Shown: positions 47,062-58,200 of the stretch, piece by piece
How the letters are laid out: the number at the start of each line of letters is the position of its first letter
Position numbering within the stretch: the first letter of the stretch is position 1
Origin: JAAYJK01 sp964501655
GTDB taxonomy: Bacteria; Bacillota; Syntrophomonadia; Syntrophomonadales; Syntrophomonadaceae
Assembly: GCA_964501655.1 (NCBI GenBank)
Contig: CAZCTN010000010.1
Coordinates: 1-64,000 of the forward strand
Direction: 5' to 3'
DNA length: 64,000 nucleotides
Made by a program: the position numbers and the translations under genes
Notes under the pieces: generated by a model
Seen by the model: only the letters and a program-made list of their open reading frames with translations
The model's database searches: none
Told to the model about the DNA's origin: nothing

Positions 47062-49434
47062 ATGCTGATGAGGAGCAAGAGATTATTATCAGTTTTTATC
47101 TGCATTTGTCTGGCCGCAGCCTTCTGGCCGGTGGGACAGATAACCGCATTAGCGGGGAATAGCTCGGAAACAGTGATCCGTTTGGCCGATGACGGCATAA
47201 CTGTAGATGGAGCAGCCATCTCCTCTGATCCAAATGCCGCAGTTCATACCGCTGCGGATATCGTATATTACCAGTCGGGGTACGATAGTTCTTACGGTGA
47301 AGGCACTACAGTTGACGAGCATAGCGCTCAGGAAGCCCAGCGGCATACCGTGGTTACCATCACCCAAGCCGGCAGTTATCGTATAAGCGGCGCTCTTTCC
47401 GCCGGTCAGCTGGCTATTGACCTGGGCTCCGAAGCCAGGACAGATCCCAGTGCAACGGTGGAAATCATTTTGGATGGAGCAGATATAAGCTGCACAGTGG
47501 CTCCTGCAGTCATTTTCTATAATGTGTGGGAATCTGGCAGCAGCGAAACTGCCGGAGCCATTGTAACCCTGGCCGATGGGTCTTTTAACCGGATCAAGGG
47601 GTCCTATGTTGCCCGCATTTATAAACCAGGAAGCACCAGCAAGCTGCACAAGTATGATGGCGCCTTCTACAGTAAACAGTCCATGCTGGTACAGGCTGGG
47701 CAGGCCGGTACCGGCAAGCTGATTATTGAAGCAGATAATGAAGGATTGGACAGCGAAATGCATTTAACCATTAATGGCGGAAACTTCTGGATCACTGCTC
47801 AAAATGATGGTCTTAACGCTAATGAAGATGAGGTGAGCATTATAACCATCAACGGAGGATATATGTATGTCAATGCCGGAAACGGGGTTGAAGGTGACGG
47901 AATCGACTCCAACGGCTATCTATATATCAATGGCGGAACTCTGATTTCTCTGGCCAATCCCATAAGTGGTGACGGCGGCATTGATGCCGATATGGGCATC
48001 AGGATCAACGGCGGTACAGTAATTGCACTAGGGAGCCGCAATGACGCAGTCAGTTCTGAATCCTCCCAGCCCTTTATGGAATTAAGCTACGCAGCCACCC
48101 AGGCTGCCTATACTATAGTCCGCATCACTGATGCAACCGGCAGTGAGATCCTCACCTTCCAACCGGACAAAGCCTACCAGAGCCTAACCTTCAGTTCTCC
48201 CGCTCTTAGCCTGGATACCGTCTATTATGTCTATTACGGGGGTGAAGTCAGCGGACCTGCTGCATTTGATGGATTATATCAAGCAGGAGGTATTTACCTG
48301 GGGGGAACGCAACAGCAATACAGTGGCAGCTCTGGTTTTGGCCGGCCTATGGGTGGCGGAATGGGACCCCAAGGGGGGACTGACCCGTTCCAAATCCCGT
48401 CCGGCCTTGACCAATGGCTGGCCAGCGCGGACGTCCCTGCAGATATTAAGGTTTGGATCGAAAATGCCCGGGAGGCCGGAAACCGATCCCCAATGGAGCC
48501 GGAGGCAGGAGCCGTTAATAATCCTCCAGATATAGATAACAACCTAAATATAGCTGTGCCTGACGGATTGGAACAGTGGCTGGCGGACGCGGATATTCCC
48601 ACTGACATAAAAACCTGGATTGAAAACATCCGGGATGCCAGGTCACGTATGCCGGAAGCACGAGACAGAGCTGACCTGGATGGGCCTGCTGGTATGGAAG
48701 GGGACCGGATGCCCGGCATGGATGCTAATCGGATGCCTTCCGGCATGACTGGCAATCAATCTGATATACAGGCTTCGATCGATTTTATCATCAGCCAAGA
48801 CCTTCACAGCTTTGGCAATGTAACGGACTTTGTTCAGGGGCAGTCCAACCTCAGGGAAGAGAGTCAAATATTATGGCCTTTCAGCGATGTAATGGAGAGC
48901 GACAGTGTAAACTGGTATTACAGTGCAGTAAAATATGCTTATGAAAATAGCTTAATGAAGGGTCTGGACAGCCAGACTTTTGCCCCCGATGAGCCGCTAA
49001 GCCGGGCAATGCTCAGCACTATCCTGGGCCGAATGGCAGAGGCCGAAGTAAGGGGAAAACAGGCATCTTTTGCTGATGTGACCGAAGATGGCTGGTCCAG
49101 TGGCTATATAGCCTGGGCCGCCGAAAATAACATCATGTCCGGATACGCCGAATCTCTTTTCGGACAATATGATCCGGTCACCAGGGAGCAAGCTTGCCTG
49201 ATACTGGTCAACTACGCCAGCTTCTTGGGTATGGAGCTGCCAGCCATCACAGATGCTGTCAACTTTGCTGACAGCTCTCAGATAAGTGAATGGGCCGCCG
49301 AAGCAGTTGAGGTATGTCAGCGGGCTGGTCTGATAGAGGGTTTGCCCGGCAATCGTGTCGATCCCCAGGGGATCCTCAGCCGGGCAGAAGCTGCATCCCT
49401 TCTCATGCGGCTGGTTCAAAACCATATTGATTAG
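47062..49434 (+). CDS. Carbohydrate-binding (DUF4353/Cthe_2159-like) surface protein with SLH domains
   Basis: About 790 residues. Signal peptide (about 1-30). Residues 35-370 form a parallel beta-helix with repeated TINGG turns (LTINGGNFWITAQNDGLNAN, ITINGGYMYVNAGNGVEGDGIDSNGYLYINGG), as in the calcium- and polysaccharide-binding Cthe_2159 family. Then two copies of a short helical module (LDQWLASADVPADIKVWIENAREA and LEQWLADADIPTDIKTWIENIRDA). The last 190 residues hold three SLH domains that bind the cell wall. Probably a surface protein that binds polysaccharide. The ATG at 47062 follows AAAGGACAG; GTG at 47059 and ATG at 47068 are alternatives. Confidence 0.85.
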   Translation: MLMRSKRLLSVFICICLAAAFWPVGQITALAGNSSETVIRLADDGITVDGAAISSDPNAAVHTAADIVYYQSGYDSSYGEGTTVDEHSAQEAQRHTVVTITQAGSYRISGALSAGQLAIDLGSEARTDPSATVEIILDGADISCTVAPAVIFYNVWESGSSETAGAIVTLADGSFNRIKGSYVARIYKPGSTSKLHKYDGAFYSKQSMLVQAGQAGTGKLIIEADNEGLDSEMHLTINGGNFWITAQNDGLNANEDEVSIITINGGYMYVNAGNGVEGDGIDSNGYLYINGGTLISLANPISGDGGIDADMGIRINGGTVIALGSRNDAVSSESSQPFMELSYAATQAAYTIVRITDATGSEILTFQPDKAYQSLTFSSPALSLDTVYYVYYGGEVSGPAAFDGLYQAGGIYLGGTQQQYSGSSGFGRPMGGGMGPQGGTDPFQIPSGLDQWLASADVPADIKVWIENAREAGNRSPMEPEAGAVNNPPDIDNNLNIAVPDGLEQWLADADIPTDIKTWIENIRDARSRMPEARDRADLDGPAGMEGDRMPGMDANRMPSGMTGNQSDIQASIDFIISQDLHSFGNVTDFVQGQSNLREESQILWPFSDVMESDSVNWYYSAVKYAYENSLMKGLDSQTFAPDEPLSRAMLSTILGRMAEAEVRGKQASFADVTEDGWSSGYIAWAAENNIMSGYAESLFGQYDPVTREQACLILVNYASFLGMELPAITDAVNFADSSQISEWAAEAVEVCQRAGLIEGLPGNRVDPQGILSRAEAASLLMRLVQNHID

Positions 49435-49449
49435 ACCTAATTAGAATAC

Positions 49450-49480
49450 CGGGTATGTCTCGTCACACGAGGTATACCCA
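49450..49480 (+). terminator. Hairpin after the SLH protein gene
   Basis: GGGTAT..CTCG paired with CGAG..ATACCC around a short loop, followed by ATTTAT. It lies 16 nt past the stop codon. A second GC-rich hairpin (GGGGCAGGA/TCCTGCCCC, 49617-49642) follows. Confidence 0.7.
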
Positions 49481-49672
49481 TTTATCTAAAGGATATCAGG
49501 AAAACTCGATACGGTTAATTGAAATTGGAGGTAGGCAAAATACTGATTTCAATAACATCCTATTAATTTAGTGGGAATCTTAATTGCCTCCAGGTCTTTC
49601 CCTCAAGATATCCTGCGGGGCAGGATGATTCCCTCCTGCCCCGGATTGCCATGAATTGACGTTATGGAAAGT
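49481..49672. other. Intergenic stretch between convergent genes
   Basis: Contains the hairpin GGGGCAGGA/TCCTGCCCC at 49617-49642 and no credible reading frame. Nothing else recognised. Confidence 0.5.
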
Positions 49673-49702
49673 ACAGAAGCCGAGGTTCCCCTCGGCTTCT
49701 GT
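49673..49702 (-). terminator. Terminator of the LPXTG protein gene
   Basis: 13-bp perfect stem ACAGAAGCCGAGG/CCTCGGCTTCTGT around TTCC, 40 nt past the stop codon. Confidence 0.8.
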
Positions 49703-49742
49703 ATAGGTGATCAGATTATGTATCTGGCTATAGCTTAATAGC

Positions 49743-50937
49743 TTATCTATTGATTCTTCTGATAATCAGCCCGCTGGCGGCCAGGATAAGCCCTATTCCG
49801 CTGCTGATAGGAGCCGCAGCGCCAGTTTGGGGCAGTTCCGGAGCGGGTTCAACTACTTCCATAATCTCTGCCGGGAGTTCTTCCAGCAGCTCTGGTGCTG
49901 CAGCCATTACTTCTTTTTCCTCAGAAGTATTGACAACTTCCTCTTCCCCTACTTCGTCAACGGTGGATTCATAGGTTTCACTGGTAATGTCGTTTATACC
50001 GGTTTCGCTGCCTGGGCTGCTTCCTCCGCTGCCCTGGTTGCTTCCTTCATCATACAGATCATTTCCTTCGTCATCCTGGTTGTTTCCTTCGTCATCCTGG
50101 TTGTTTTCTTCGTCATCCTGGTTGTTTTCTTCGTCATCCTGGTTGTTTTCTTCGTCATCCTGGTTGTTATCATTCTGTCCATGATTGCATCCGTTGTGAT
50201 TATCATGCTTGTCTTTTTTACCGGGTTTGTTGTGGTCTTTATCTTTGTCATGCTTATCATTCTTGTCGTTATTGTCGCAGTTGCCGCCGTTGTGGTCATT
50301 ACTGTTGTTCTGGCCCTGGTTCTGGCCCTGGTTTTGGCCCTNNNNNNNNNNNNNNNNNNNNNNNNNNNNNNNNNNNNNNNNNNNNNNNNNNNNNNNNNNN
50401 NNNNNNNNNNNNNNNNNNNNNNNNNNNNNNNNNNNNNNNNNGGTTCTGACCCTGGTTCTGACCCTGGTTCTGACCCTGATTCTGGCCCTGGTTCTGACCC
50501 TGGTTCTGACCCTGGTTCTGACCCTGATTCTGGCCCTGGTTCTGGCCCTGGTTCTGACCCTGGTTCTGGCCCTGGTTCTGACCCTGATTCTGGCCTTGGT
50601 TCTGACCCTGGTTCTGGCCCTGGTTCTGACCCTGGTTCTGGCCCTGGTTCTGGCCCTGGTTCTGGCCCTGGTTCTGACCCTGGTTCTGGCCCTGGTTCTG
50701 GCCCTGGTTCTGACCCTGATTCTGGCCCTGGTTCTGACCCTGGTTCTGGCCCTGGTTCTGACCCTGATTCTGGCCCTGGTTCTGACCCTGATTCTGGCCC
50801 TGGTTCTGGCCCTGGTTCTGGCCCTGGTTCTGGCCCTGGTTCGGTACCGCAGCTGCCATACTTACACTAAACACCATACATATCGACATCATCAGGGCAA
50901 AAATCAGCAAGAATTTACGCGACTTTTGTATTCTCAT
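49743..50937 (-). CDS. LPXTG cell-wall-anchored protein with (GQNQ)n tandem repeat (assembly gap inside)
   Basis: A signal peptide (about 1-30, ending SMAAA) is followed by at least 36 copies of the tetrapeptide GQNQ encoded by a 12-nt unit. Next comes a His/Asp/Lys/Asn-rich segment (NDKHDKDKDHNKPGKK), five NNQDDEE repeats, a Ser/Gly linker and a proline-containing stretch. The C-terminus is a sortase signal: LPQTG, a hydrophobic helix and RRINR. Sortase would join it to peptidoglycan. The repeat varies at the DNA level only in synonymous positions. The frame across the gap closes if the gap is a multiple of 12, as the flanks require. It lies 50 nt downstream of a small conserved gene. Confidence 0.85.
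50342..50441. other. Assembly gap within the 12-nt repeat
   Basis: 100 Ns. Both flanks end on complete 12-nt units, so the real length should be a multiple of 12 and the copy number is unknown. Confidence 0.95.
50442..50837. repeat. Tandem 12-bp repeat (33 visible units)
   Basis: Plus-strand unit GGTTCTGRCCCT, coding GQNQ on the minus strand. Differences between units are almost all the R position (a third codon base) and occasional GAT/GGT changes that are also synonymous. Confidence 0.95.
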
Positions 50938-50987
50938 TATTGTACCTCCTCTAATTTGTTAATTTCTTCTAATTATTATATTGGGGT

Positions 50988-51275
50988 TCAAGTTTCGTCT
51001 TTCTGTCCGCCTGACATGCTGATGCTTTTTTCGTCCCATGCCTTTTGCAGCAAATTCATCATTTCCAACACGCTGGTAAATGAACTGTATTTCTTGTTCT
51101 CCAGCCAATGGATACGTCCCTGCCAGGTAGCATTCTGGCGAAATTGCACCCTAACTAAAAAGGTAGCGATGGCTGCCGGTTGGGAAGATGGCTCGGCAAT
51201 CGGCCTCCTGCTCCCTCCCTGCTCTATAATTATCTGGATTCCCTCCTTTCTCAATGCTGGCTGCACACGCTGCAT
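50988..51275 (-). CDS. Small conserved hypothetical protein upstream of the LPXTG gene
   Basis: Up to 95 residues. The core TFLVRVQFRQNATWQGRIHWLENKKYSSFTSVLEMMNLLQKAW resembles a small family I have seen beside surface-protein genes in Clostridia; no function is known. The frame opens at an ATG (51275) with a poor ribosome site. A very strong AAAGGAGGG lies inside, 7 nt before an ATA codon at 51227, so translation may begin at a rare start there. The gene lies 50 nt upstream of the LPXTG protein gene in the same direction, probably one operon. Confidence 0.6.
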   Translation of the reverse strand: MQRVQPALRKEGIQIIIEQGGSRRPIAEPSSQPAAIATFLVRVQFRQNATWQGRIHWLENKKYSSFTSVLEMMNLLQKAWDEKSISMSGGQKDET

Positions 51276-51550
51276 CCAACAGCTTAATGCTATATTAGTA
51301 AACGGCAGTTACAAATGAGTTACAAATAAACTTTTATTAGCAATTTATAGAAAAATATTTATTTTGGGCCAGAACGGAAATGTTCTGCCAATAAATTGTG
51401 GGTATTAGTGCTGCAGTAAGGAGGTTGAAAATGTACTCGAATAACAAGATTCTGGGGCTAAAGAAATGAGATAAGGAAGAAAATGATCCGAAGAAGGCAA
51501 CGGTAGCCTGCATATGGTTTTGCATTCAGCAGATAATCGTTTTTCGGAAA
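51276..51550. other. Intergenic stretch, no gene recognised
   Basis: AT-rich; a 62-codon minus-strand frame has no ribosome site and unlikely composition. Probably holds the promoter for the small gene and the LPXTG gene. Confidence 0.45.
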
Positions 51551-51580
51551 TTAAAAAACCTGCCGTTAAACCGGCAGGTT
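51551..51580 (-). terminator. Terminator of the HesB-like selenoprotein gene
   Basis: AACCTGCCG/CGGCAGGTT stem with a 6-nt loop; TTTTTTAATTT follows on the minus strand. Confidence 0.9.
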
Positions 51581-51595
51581 CCCAAATTTCAAATA

Positions 51596-51925
51596 TTATT
51601 CACAGGAAGAACAGGAGTCACAGCCTCCGCTGAATGGCACCTGTTTTTCACCCTTCAGTTGTAGGAATACTTGAGATCCACTTTTAAATGACGTAAGTAC
51701 GAAAGGTCCAAACCTGTCAAACAATATATTTTCTACAGCAAATCTGATACCATCGTGTTCTTCTACCCGGTCACCTTCTGCTGGTCCATCCAGGACCAGA
51801 TTAAATGACATGCCCCCTCAGCCTATTTTGGCTGTAATACGCAGATCGTTAGTGTTGATGTTCTGTTCTGCCATCACCTGTCTCAAATCTTCAATGGTTG
51901 ACGATGCAGTTTTGATGATTTCCAT
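51596..51925 (-). CDS. HesB/IscA-like selenoprotein (in-frame UGA read as selenocysteine)
   Basis: 109 residues if the UGA at 51820-51818 is read through. It starts at an ATG 6 nt after AAGGAGG. The sequence runs LRITAKIG-U-GGMSFNLVLDG, so the UGA sits exactly where A-type iron-sulfur carriers (IscA/HesB) have the first cluster cysteine (G-C-x-G). The rest matches the family: GDRVEEHDGIRFAVE, and a C-terminal cysteine group GGCDSCSSCE in place of CGCG. A 7-bp hairpin beginning 18 nt after the UGA fits the bacterial SECIS rules. HesB-like selenoproteins are a known family. Taken alone, the 71-codon frame after the UGA would lack the family's N-terminal strand. Its own terminator follows. Confidence 0.85.
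51781..51820 (-). promoter_or_regulatory. UGA codon and SECIS-like hairpin
   Basis: UGA at 51820-51818; 18 nt later a perfect stem CUGGUCC/GGACCAG (51799-51793 and 51787-51781) with loop UGGAU. Loop size, G in the second loop position and a distance of 25 nt from UGA to loop all fit described bacterial SECIS constraints. Confidence 0.75.
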
Positions 51926-52142
51926 GCTATTACCTCCTTCGCTTATACACACCTTGGCAAATATATAACCCTATAATTTAAACATGGTATTTGTTGAGAA
52001 TTGATACAAACACCTGTCAATATATATTGCCCTATCCAACTGCTTAAAAAGTCACGGTTAATTCTAACATTCTTTCCATATATAAATAAGGTCTAACGAG
52101 CGGGTATAATATTATGGAAAACTTATTATAACCACAGACCAT

Positions 52143-52205
52143 AAGGGGGGGAGGTTCTCCTGAGGCATAAGCAAATCTTATGCCTCAGGAGAACCTCCCC
52201 CCCTT
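52143..52205. repeat. REP-like palindrome after the giant SLH gene
   Basis: Perfect 29-bp arms around CAAAT, beginning AAGGGGGGGAGGTTCTCC. It has the same design as the other REP-like elements but a distinct interior. It lies 13 nt past the stop codon and may act as terminator. Confidence 0.85.
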
Positions 52206-52217
52206 GTTGCGTCAAGC

Positions 52218-55200
52218 TTATTTAAGCATATTAGCTATAACGGTTACGGCTTGGGCCCGGGTAGCATTACCCTGGGGCTGGAAACTGTTGTCGGGGTAAC
52301 CGCTTATAATGCCGTTATTTACCGCTGCCGTTACGCTGCTTTGAGCCCAGCTGGAAATTTGGGCATCATCCTTAAAGGAAGTTGGCCCTGAAACCTGGCC
52401 GATCTGCAGTGCCTTGGAGGCCATTACCGCCATCTGTTCCCGGGTAATGTTGTCTTCCGGGCCAAAGTGCTCTTGGTCATAACCGCTGACTATGCCCCAG
52501 GACTGGGCAGCAGCTATGCTGTCCTCTGCCCAGTGGCCGGCAGTATCGCTGAAAACCTTTCCATTATTGCCGGCATTCTTCAGATTCAAGGCTTTAACCA
52601 GTATGGCGGCAAACTCAGCCCGGGTTATCGACTGTTCCGGCCTAAAAGACCCATCCGGATATCCGGAAACTGATCCTTGGGCTACCAGCTTCTCGATCTG
52701 TTCCCGGGCCCAGTGGTGGGAAATATCATTCAACTCCGTCTTTTTCCCTTCCGGGGCTGCCGGATTTTCCAGCATGGCCATAAGGGCAAACACGGTAAAA
52801 TGATCTACTGTTACGCTGATAGTGTTGCCTGATACGGTTCCCGGCAGTTCAACCCACCGGGATTCGGCGGCATCATAGTAATATACTGATGGACTGACTC
52901 CAGCGGGAAGCTGCAGAGGATCAAAGCTGAAAGTCAGCGTAACCGGTTTATTAAAGGTGTAGGAGCTTTGGCCTCCTACGGTCATTTCGTATACCTGGCC
53001 CAGCAGCATAAAGCCGGAAGGTTGGATCGGAGCAGTATCGGTTTTAGTTATTTTAACCGTAACTCTGGAATTGCCTTGCAGGGCTGAAGCCGGTATATTG
53101 ATTGCTGCTTCGCTGCCCAGACTGATTACCCCACCGGCACTGGGAGTCACCGAAGCTTCTCCACTGGAACTTACTGCCGGGGATGGAGCCAGGGCAGAAC
53201 CGCCGCCGCCGCCTGCAGGGGTGCTGCTGCCGGAATTGGTAAAGCTGACCAATACCTCCTCATCCGAGGCCAGGCTGTCAATGATAAAGGTCAATTTATT
53301 ATCGGCCAGAGTTCCATTGACCACTCCGCTCCAAGCCTGAACTATCTTACCGGAATCGGGCTGAGCGGTAAACACCACCCGGCTGCCGGCCGGGACCCAT
53401 GCCCCGCTGCTGATTACCTGGCCATCGGCCTTGGCGCTGATATTGCCGCCATTTCCGGCCGAGAAGGATACCAGGTATTCAAGGGGTTCATCAGGAATTT
53501 CTTCAAAGTATACCCGTATATACTCAGGCTGGCTGAGGGCCGGGATAGTATAAGTCTCATCCATACCGCCGTTGATCTTCTCACCCCTTACCTGCTCCAG
53601 TCCTCTGTACCAGGCCTTTACCCGGAAGCCCTCTTCCGGTTGGGCCTGGAAAATCAGTTCACAACCCCCGGGCTGGTCGGTTCCAGAGCTTATCTGGCTT
53701 CCGTCTGCTGTGGCTTTTATGCTGCCATGGCTGTCGGCGGTAAAAGTAAGCGAATAATATTGCAGCTGGAATTGAGCGGTAATCTCGGTATCCTGTTCCA
53801 TTACCAAGGTGTAGGAATCACCCTGTTCTCCATCAATGAGCGCTCCATCCCGATACCAGGCATGGAGCAAATAACCTGCAGGCGGGACCGCAGTCACAGT
53901 TACGGTTTTGTCACCCTGGACGGAACTGCCCTGCAGATCATACCCTTCCACACTGGCCAAGAGGTTTTCTCCCAGAATTAGAGTATAGTATTCCCGTTCA
54001 AATTCTACTTCTACATAACCACCGTTATTTGCGATCAGAGTATAGGAATTGCTATTGTCCTCTGCCCATTCTCCGTTGAGCCGCCATTCCCGAACCTGAA
54101 AACCTGACTCAGGAATAGCTGTAAATGTAACCTGGGTGCCATCAGCAACCGGGGTGCCGCTGATTATATCCCCGTCTCCGGTTTCAGCATTGACGCTGCC
54201 ATTTCCTACTGCCGCAAAGCTTAAAGGATTATCTCCGGGAGCAAATTCTACCGTTATTTCATAGTTAGCCTGGACGGATTCAATGGTATAAACTGCATCT
54301 GTACCAGTAATTGCTGTGCCATCGACAGTCCAGGCCGAAACCGTGTAGCCGGCATCAGGTATGGCGGTTAAAACTAGCTTGCTGCCCGCTATAATGTCAT
54401 CTCCGCTGCTGTAGTCGCTGCTGGCCCCACTATAAATCATCCGGGCCTTCAGGTCCCCATTTTCACCTTCAGCCGTTTCCGCTACCCGATAATCAACCTG
54501 ATAGGTATCAGTGGATTCGAATGCTACTGTAACAGTAACACTGGCTTTGAGTTCTTCCAGGGTATAGCTGGTACTGCTCAAAGGAAGTCCTTGCTCATCC
54601 TGAATTACCGTGGAGCCCAGTTTCCACTGCTTAACCCGGCAGCCTTCGGGAGGATAAGCGGTAAAATTAATATCTGAATAGCCCTTGACCTGATCACCGC
54701 TTTTAATCTCTACCCCATCCACCTGAGCGGACAGAACTCCTTCTCCATATCCTATGGCCCCGAATTCCACTTTGTAGGTAATGGCATCAATAAAGACTAC
54801 CTGTACCTCCAATGCTTCCTGAATGTTTCGAGCGGTATATACCCGGCTGTTGCCCTGCACCACCTGCCCATTGACTATCCACTCTTTGATCATGGAATTG
54901 TCATCCTGGGGAACCGCAGTAAATATCACCTCGCTGCCTTTTAACAGCAGGCAGCCGTTATCCAGGGCTGATCCGTCAGGGTTTTCGGCCGCAACCTGGC
55001 CATTACCCACGGCCGAGTAGTTCAAAGCCACATATTCCGCCGGGGTAAAGAATACTTTGATGTCCGTATTCTGAGTAACCGTATGATAATAAGTAGGGCT
55101 GCTGTTATCACTTACGGGAGCATTATTCACTTTCCACTCTTTGACCATATACCCTTGGTCGGGCTGAGCCTGAAAACTCACCACGGTCTGGGATGGCAGC

Positions 55201-58200
55201 ACTGCTCCCGAACCAATCTCCACGTTGCCTACCCGGCCTTGCAGGGTACCGTTATCACCTGAGCTGAAGCTTATTTCGCACAGATCGGGCACAAAGAAAA
55301 CCTCTGCCGTTATATGGGCTCCCAGGCTGGCGATGGTGCTGTACAATGAGGTATCATATTCACTCTCGCTGCCTTCTTTCATCTTGGTAAAACCATTTAT
55401 TACCCATTTTTCCACCCGGTAACCCGGATCAGGAATAGCATTAAAACGAATACTGGCTCCTTGAGCTATGTCATATCCGGTGCTGAAATTTTCATCCTTC
55501 ATATTCCATCCATTGACCAGGGCAGTAACCTTGCCATTGGAAACACCATGGAATTTCACATTATATTTGGGTCCTTCAACTATCACTCTGCCGTTTTCCA
55601 TCTCCAGTATTTCATAGTTGCCCAGGGAGGCCCCGCTGATACCGGTAACAAATATATTGTAATTACCGGGCAGGGAATTTTCATCTGCTGTGCATTCATA
55701 TTCAACCTGAAAGCTGCTGTTCAGGCTATCGTCCAGTTTCATTTCTCCGGCGCTAAGTTCCAGTTCAAAGGGCTGGGGAGGGTTGCCCTGGTATATCACC
55801 TGCTCCTTTACCGCCAGGGATATCTGAGCTGGGTAAACTTCAATGTTTTTGCTGACCTGCAGGGATGGAACCCCGGTATTTCTAGCCACCAATGTATAAC
55901 TGCCCGCTTTTTGAGCCGTTAAAAGCCATTTGGGACTACTGCCGCTGCTCTTGCTTACCAACAAGCCTTCCGGGTCCGATACCGTAAATTCCACTTCATC
56001 AGCTAGCAGGGAATCTACCTGCCCGTTCCTAAAAACACTGGCCCCCAGTATAACTTCATCTCCATATGTCAGGGTGTTATTCTCAATGCCGGTGATTCTC
56101 AAACCGACCGCAGAGGCAGAAGAACTGTCAGCACAGGTGAAGCCTCTGGTAGCCGAGATACTCTTGTGGTAATTATCATCACCCAGGTATACCGCGGTTA
56201 TATCATAACTCCCATATCCGGCCGGAGTCCAGTTTGGCACTTGGGCCAATTTATTTCCAATCAGGGGCACTTCTTCGGTGGTAAACACCGGCTCCCGATA
56301 GCTGAACGGATCACCTTCATTTTCCCCTTCCAGGGGTTCCGCATAATAAGTGATCAGGAAGTTTACCTTTCCGGTGGGGGAAATGACCATATCCGCATTA
56401 TTCAACTCTGCCTTCAGAGCCAGCTGGGTCCCCATATCACCATGATCTATTACCGGGTCCAGGCTAAGCTTAACCTCCAGGTTGTTTTTATCCACCTTGA
56501 GATTCACCGGATTGGAATAAACAGTTATGGGCGCGCTGCCTACATATTGAGAAACTGCACAGCGATATCTTCCGGCATCCCCTTCTTTAACCCCAGTAAT
56601 GCTCCATAAACTATCTGAGGCATCTTGAACCAGTTGCCATTTGCCATCAACATAACGCTGCCAGCGGTAAAATATCCGATCAGCAACGGATGCATTGGGG
56701 GCTGGTTGAGCAATAACCTGAAAAACTGCGGTGCTGCCTGCAGCCACTTCCACCGACTCAGGCTGCTGCACGATTACCGGGGCATCAGAAACCGGATTGG
56801 TACGAGCGGTAAGGGCAGGTCCCAGTACACTTGCAGTTTGCCCCCACCCATAGGGTTTGCCTACCGACTGAATTCTGTAGGTGTAATGGGTGTAGGGTTG
56901 TAAATCCGTATCAGTATAAGTGGTGGTACCCACCGGCAATACATCTCCGACCTTGTAATACCCGGCCAGGTCTCCTTCGAAATCATAATAGCGGTAGAGC
57001 TGAAAACCGCTGACATTAGGATCAACATTTTCCCAGCTTAAAGTAATACTGTTCTCAGTGGAGTTTTGCATCTCAAAATTTTGTGGCAGAAGAGGAGGCC
57101 TGCGCACTTCCTGCACTGCGTAATACACCACCGGGAAGTTCTGAGAGACACTCTCATAGGGGTAGGCGGCCAGCTTATAGGCATAGCTGTATCCATAATC
57201 TTCGGCTTCCCCGGGCATATTAAGGATGGTGCCGGTATAGCCTACATTGTTTATGGTGGTAGTGGCCCAGCCACCACCTCCGCCGATTTCAAAAATAAAA
57301 CCAGCGGTGGCCCCGGCTACTCCGCCTCCCGCTCTCCAGGCCAGCGAAGCCGAAAAGGTATGGGAGTTGGTCTCCGATTCACTTATTTCTATGCTTTGGG
57401 CAGTATAAGCATCACCGTAGCCCACCGTGGTAAACAGATCATACTCCACCAGATCCTGGACATTAAACATTTCTTCACTGCTACCGGGGTAGGTTTCCGG
57501 TTGGCCCAGGGTATGGGTAAAAAGCTCTCCCCCGATCCGGGGCAGACCATGTTCCCGGCTGGCAATATGGTTGTATTTATCGGCTGAAATAACTACATAG
57601 GCAACCGGGTAGGGGAAACAGTGGTTCATAGGCTGCCAGCTCCCACTGGCTCCTTCTTTGCCGGGAACCCATATCTGATATTTATACACATCCATAGGGA
57701 TAGTATAGACAGCTACACTGTCCTGTCCCCCGAAGGTACCGTAGGTTATAGCGGTGGACACTTCCTTTTCCCGGGAGTAGTCCCAGGCATAGCTGGCAGT
57801 CAATTCCTGGGAGGCTTCAACTTGACTCCAATTGAAGATTATATTGATTTCCTGCTGCAGGCTGATATAGGCGCCTGCGGTAACGGTAACATTGCCATGA
57901 ACTTCCGAAGAGCTGCCCTCTCCGGAGGTGATTTCGGTGGCACTGCATCCGATATAGCTGTCCCCTCCGTCCAGGTGGGCCAAATCCTCAAAATAGGGCG
58001 GGGAGGCTAAAGCGGCCAGGATAGTAGGATAGGAGTACTGCAAATCGTGGCCCAGGTATTTTATGATAATGGTATCCTCATCCATATTGGGAGTTGCCAT
58101 GGCCGCACAGCTGGTATCTCTGCCGTAATAGTCATCAGAATTAAAATTACCATAAACTACTGTACCCGAATTAGTAAGACCATCGGTATTGAGCAAATTG

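Noticed and set aside
50442..50837. CRISPR array
   Set aside because: Units are 12 nt, contiguous, coding and without spacers.
49827..51318. Long plus-strand open frames of GSDPGSDP or LVLALVLT repeats
   Set aside because: They are antisense readings of the 12-nt GQNQ repeat, which has no stops in several frames; no ribosome site or signal fits.
51596..51811. A separate 71-residue gene starting at 51811
   Set aside because: It lacks the N-terminal strand of its family and a proper ribosome site; the upstream in-frame 35 codons, the UGA and the hairpin explain it as a selenoprotein.
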